A stretch of DNA of 23,530 nucleotides from Clostridia bacterium. GTDB taxonomy: Bacteria; Bacillota; Clostridia; Oscillospirales; Acutalibacteraceae. Positions 21,060 to 23,530 of the stretch are shown here, in pieces. Each line of letters opens with the position of its first letter. The first letter of the stretch is position 1. Both the position numbers and the translations under genes were made by a program. The stretch lies in assembly GCA_017631745.1 (NCBI GenBank), contig JAGBSR010000180.1, forward strand, positions 1-23,530, in the 5' to 3' direction. The notes below the pieces were generated by a model that was given only the letters and a program-made list of their open reading frames with translations, did not search any database and was not told where the DNA came from.

Positions 21060-22265
21060 TCAGTAGCAGGAGGGATAATCTCCTGCTGTATTTCTGTCTA
21101 TCATAATCTTTGCCGCCATAGCCGTTCTTGCTATATCCATATTGTAAAGAGGCCAGCTGTGCTTCTCTGTGAGTGGCTTATAATTTTCCATATACTCCGT
21201 TACACTCTCAAGGTCATTCATAATAGCCGCAGCCTGAACATTAGCTCCCCAATAGAAGGCATCGGGATAGTCAAATGCTTCCCAATGATAGGTTTCGCAG
21301 AACTTCTCATAAAGATTCTTCGCTCTCTGAGTGTCGGGCTCAATTACACCGCAGATAATAGGGAACAGCTGAGATGTTGCCTGAGGATAGTATGTATTCC
21401 AGGAGAAAATCTTGGTGGGAATCTTAACGTACGCCGTTATACCCGGCAGATAATAGCCTCCCACATAATTCCAGAGTTTGTTATTTATATTATCTCTGAC
21501 AATAAAGCTGACTTCACCGCATTGGTCGCGTATATCCGTGTATTCGGTTTTGCCACATAACACTATTTCCTCGAAAATTCTTGAAGCAGCAATAAAGCCC
21601 TCATAAACCTCGCAGTTATCCATAAGATATTTTACTCTATGGTTACCCTTAGCATATGTAAGACCGTTCTGGAGAGTGGCAAACATAACATTGGTAATTC
21701 TCTTTAAATCTTCTGCGTGAGATACAAGATAATCGCTGTCACCTGTTTTGTAAAAGTATTTATTTACCACTGTAAGGAAGGTTGCAGCATAAGAGTCAGT
21801 AGTGTCATATGAATCCGCATTTTCGGGTGTCGAGATTTTTTCTGATACTATCTCGCCGTTTTTCATCGTAACCTTATAATCATAGATAGTGCCGTCAAGG
21901 CCGTTGAAATCCTCTTGGGCAGTGTTAAGGTGATCAAAGTGCCAATCCATATATCCCACAACTACATCTGCATACTCCTCGGCTTTATCCAGCAGAGCAA
22001 GTGCGGCAAAATCTGCAAAATAGGGATTAACTGTCAGCTCACCGTTTTTTGCATAGGTCATAGGCAGAGCACCGTTAGGAAGCTGCATAGATGCAAGATA
22101 AGCAGTTTCTGTTTCATATATCTCAGTGAAAAGCTCTATCTGCTGAGTTGTTGCTTCGGCAGAGTACCCCTCACCTTTCTCAAGGTCGGGAGCATCAACT
22201 GCGAAACCGAGAGCACTGACGGCTGTCATATACAAAGCCATCATAAAAGCAATTATTTTATTCAT
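21060..22265 (-). CDS. Secreted protein of unknown function, possibly alpha/alpha-barrel
   Basis: A 401-residue protein with a signal peptide (MNKIIAFMMALYMTAVSALG, cleavage likely before or near VDAPD). The mature part is rich in Trp and Tyr with repeated helical stretches (ETETAYLASMQLPNGALPMT, DSYAATFLTVVNKYFYKTG, YEGFIAASRIFEEIV, DAFYWGANVQAAAIMND), a texture common in six-hairpin glycosidase-like barrels. No catalytic motif is certain, so a polysaccharide-related role is only a suggestion. AGGGGG precedes the start by seven bases. There is no membrane anchor or cell-wall sorting motif; it ends YPSCY. Confidence 0.6.
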   Translation of the reverse strand: MNKIIAFMMALYMTAVSALGFAVDAPDLEKGEGYSAEATTQQIELFTEIYETETAYLASMQLPNGALPMTYAKNGELTVNPYFADFAALALLDKAEEYADVVVGYMDWHFDHLNTAQEDFNGLDGTIYDYKVTMKNGEIVSEKISTPENADSYDTTDSYAATFLTVVNKYFYKTGDSDYLVSHAEDLKRITNVMFATLQNGLTYAKGNHRVKYLMDNCEVYEGFIAASRIFEEIVLCGKTEYTDIRDQCGEVSFIVRDNINNKLWNYVGGYYLPGITAYVKIPTKIFSWNTYYPQATSQLFPIICGVIEPDTQRAKNLYEKFCETYHWEAFDYPDAFYWGANVQAAAIMNDLESVTEYMENYKPLTEKHSWPLYNMDIARTAMAAKIMIDRNTAGDYPSCY

Positions 22266-22293
22266 ATCAAATCCCCCTTGAAGTTATAAATCA

Positions 22294-22321
22294 ATTATAG
22301 CACAATGGCATATGTTGTCAA
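22294..22321 (-). promoter_or_regulatory. Promoter of the secreted 401-aa protein
   Basis: On the minus strand TTGACA (22316-22321), 16 bp, TATAAT (22294-22299) with an upstream TG (extended -10). Confidence 0.85.
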
Positions 22322-22328
22322 GCTGACC

Positions 22329-23180
22329 TTATTCCTCCATCATATCGCTTATCTTCTTTACGCTGTTATAAAGGTCTTTCACGCCTAAAGCTATATTTTC
22401 TTCGGGCATTTTTTCAAGATAAGAGCTCGCCTCCAAAGTCAGATAACCGTCATATCCGATTTCCTTAAGTGCCGTTGCAACCTCTTTAAAATCAATTTTC
22501 ATCGAAAACGGTATCTGATGGTTATCGTGAAGCTTATCGTTGTCGTGGATGTGCAAGGCTTTAAGTCTGCTGCCAAGGCTTCGTATCATTTCGGGAGCAG
22601 TTGTTTTACTGCCCTTCATTTCCGCGTGACCGATATCAAGACACGCCACAAAAAACTCATCGTCAACCGCGTCAATATGTGCATTGAAGCTTTTGGGAGT
22701 GGCACAAGCCGCAAAGCAACTGTGACGGCGAAGCCTGCTCCAATTCCACATATTTTCAGTAGCAATTTTCACATTATGCTCCTTAGCAAAGGGCAACAGC
22801 TCAAAATACATCTCGGCATTTTTCTCGGGTGTACCCTTGTTCATAGGGTGAACAATGCAGATATCACCGCCTGCTTCAGCAACACACTCAATAGCACGTT
22901 TCAGATAATACATATTCTTTGGTGATGACGGAAAGGGTGCGTGACCCTGATTGCATACTATACCGTTATCCTGCCCTATTTCTCTGAGCTTTCTTGCAAA
23001 TGCCAGATAGTTGCTCTTTGCGGCAGGATGGTCAAGAGGCTCCAATATACCTTTGTCATTACTGCACATTCCAAACAAAGAAAAATCCCAACCGTCAAAT
23101 CCTGTCTTTGCCACAAGCTCAACAGCCTTTTCTTCTCCAACAAGCAAAGCAATTGAATCAATTTCTGTAGAGATTTTCAT
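22329..23180 (-). CDS. Sugar phosphate isomerase/epimerase-like TIM-barrel protein
   Basis: A 283-residue protein of the xylose-isomerase-like TIM-barrel superfamily. It opens MKISTEIDSIALLVG, with FDGWDFSLFGM near the first strands. Likely metal ligands lie in KIATENMWNW (Glu), CLDIGHAEM (Asp, His), LHIHDND (His, Asp) and GYLTLEASSY (Glu), the pattern of sugar phosphate isomerases/epimerases and inositol catabolism enzymes. The substrate cannot be read from sequence. I use the ATG at 23180, behind AAAGGATG with a 7-nt gap, not the in-frame ATG at 23213. No terminator is seen before the promoter of the next minus-strand gene. Confidence 0.88.
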   Translation of the reverse strand: MKISTEIDSIALLVGEEKAVELVAKTGFDGWDFSLFGMCSNDKGILEPLDHPAAKSNYLAFARKLREIGQDNGIVCNQGHAPFPSSPKNMYYLKRAIECVAEAGGDICIVHPMNKGTPEKNAEMYFELLPFAKEHNVKIATENMWNWSRLRRHSCFAACATPKSFNAHIDAVDDEFFVACLDIGHAEMKGSKTTAPEMIRSLGSRLKALHIHDNDKLHDNHQIPFSMKIDFKEVATALKEIGYDGYLTLEASSYLEKMPEENIALGVKDLYNSVKKISDMMEE

Positions 23181-23253
23181 ATTCTCACATCCTTTATGAT
23201 AGTATTGTATCACTGTTTTTCGAAAAAGTGAATATATCTGCTTAAATAAAAAT

Positions 23254-23282
23254 AAAAAGCACTTTATGAGAAGTGCTTTTTT
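23254..23282. terminator. Bidirectional terminator upstream of the isomerase-like gene
   Basis: AAAAAGCACTT/AAGTGCTTTTTT with loop TATGAG. It separates the isomerase-like gene from the repeat block and whatever is transcribed from beyond the window edge. Confidence 0.8.
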
Positions 23283-23296
23283 CGGTGCGAATGACC

Positions 23297-23530
23297 GAAC
23301 CCTCTATTATATTTGTTGACAAAAAAACAACTCAGTAGTCATTTAACTACTGAGTTCTGGTGGGCAGGGGTGGATTCGACTCTTGCCGCGCAACGCGGCT
23401 TCGGTCATTCGCGGCTCTCGATGTCCACCGGACATCGATTCACTACCGCTCCTACTTCGAATCCTCTATTATATTTGTTGACAAAAAAACAACTCAGTAG
23501 TCATTTAACTACTGAGTTCTGGTGGGCAGG
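23297..23530. repeat. 162-bp-period repeat with tRNA 3'-end fragment, terminator and palindromic insert
   Basis: Positions 23297-23368 and 23459-23530 are 72-base direct copies with one difference. Read on the minus strand, each copy begins with a tRNA-like acceptor end (CCTGCCCACCA). The hairpin AACTCAGTAGT/ACTACTGAGTT and a T-run follow. In the one complete unit, T-loop-like TCGAATCC precedes this end. Between the copies, an approximately 93-bp block (23372-23464) is bounded by GGATTCGA and TCGAATCC and contains GCCGCG/CGCGGC and CGATGTCC/GGACATCG hairpins. No full tRNA can be folded: the 5' T-stem and 5' acceptor partners are absent. The array continues beyond the window. Confidence 0.8.

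Noticed and set aside
23181..23213. Upstream start (23213) of the isomerase-like gene
   Set aside because: The ATG at 23180 has a properly spaced SD and begins the barrel's first strand; the upstream 11 residues contain the SD itself.
23358..23465. Complete tRNA gene on the minus strand
   Set aside because: The 3' acceptor with CCA is present, but the 5' acceptor strand and the T-stem partner of CCACC are missing, so only a fragment is supported.
23297..23530. CRISPR array
   Set aside because: The repeated unit is 72 bases with a 162-base period, carries a terminator and tRNA end, and there are no short uniform spacers or cas genes.

Overview
The window looks like a chromosomal segment of a gut-type, low-to-moderate GC Clostridia bacterium, probably a Ruminococcaceae/Oscillospirales relative. 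Support comes from Gram-positive strong Shine-Dalgarno sites (AAAGGAGG), near-consensus sigma-A promoters (TTGACA-17-TATAAT), a glycine riboswitch in front of an AGCS transporter, and the style of the Mfd, MATE and LCAT-like proteins. The species assignment is inference.

Layout. (1) 1-3756: a palindrome-rich non-coding stretch and the minus-strand mfd gene for the transcription-repair coupling factor. (2) 3840-4432: two tandemly duplicated minus-strand cassettes. Each has a consensus promoter, a strong ribosome binding site, a 31- or 34-residue amphipathic leaderless peptide, an identical 23-nt AT palindrome and a hairpin terminator. (3) 4433-11226: a plus-strand phage head-and-packaging module (small and large terminase, portal, prohead protease with a possible nested scaffold, decoration-like protein, HK97-type capsid protein, three connector-type proteins). 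It has no tail, lysis, integrase or replication gene and stops at a bidirectional terminator. A GC-rich cloverleaf-shaped palindromic element sits between terL and portal. (4) 11280-13229: a third amphipathic peptide gene, a MATE efflux gene and a fourth peptide gene (57 residues), each peptide with its own promoter. (5) 13284-15077: an AGCS sodium:amino-acid symporter under a single-aptamer glycine riboswitch with a transcription terminator. (6) 15336-21013: a ketopantoate-reductase-family gene, two paralogous secreted LCAT-like alpha/beta hydrolases and an intracellular lysophospholipase-like hydrolase. (7) 21060-23180: a secreted protein of unknown function and a sugar isomerase/epimerase-like TIM-barrel protein. 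(8) 23254-23530: a terminator and a 162-bp tandem repeat carrying a tRNA 3'-end fragment.

The most notable content is the family of four small, acidic, amphipathic helical peptides encoded as independent, apparently strongly expressed transcription units around the phage head module. Their helix pattern resembles the extreme C-termini of the two secreted LCAT-like hydrolases. Those two hydrolases also carry cysteine where the family normally has its nucleophile serine. The tailless phage head module and the two classes of structured palindromic element are the other points of interest.
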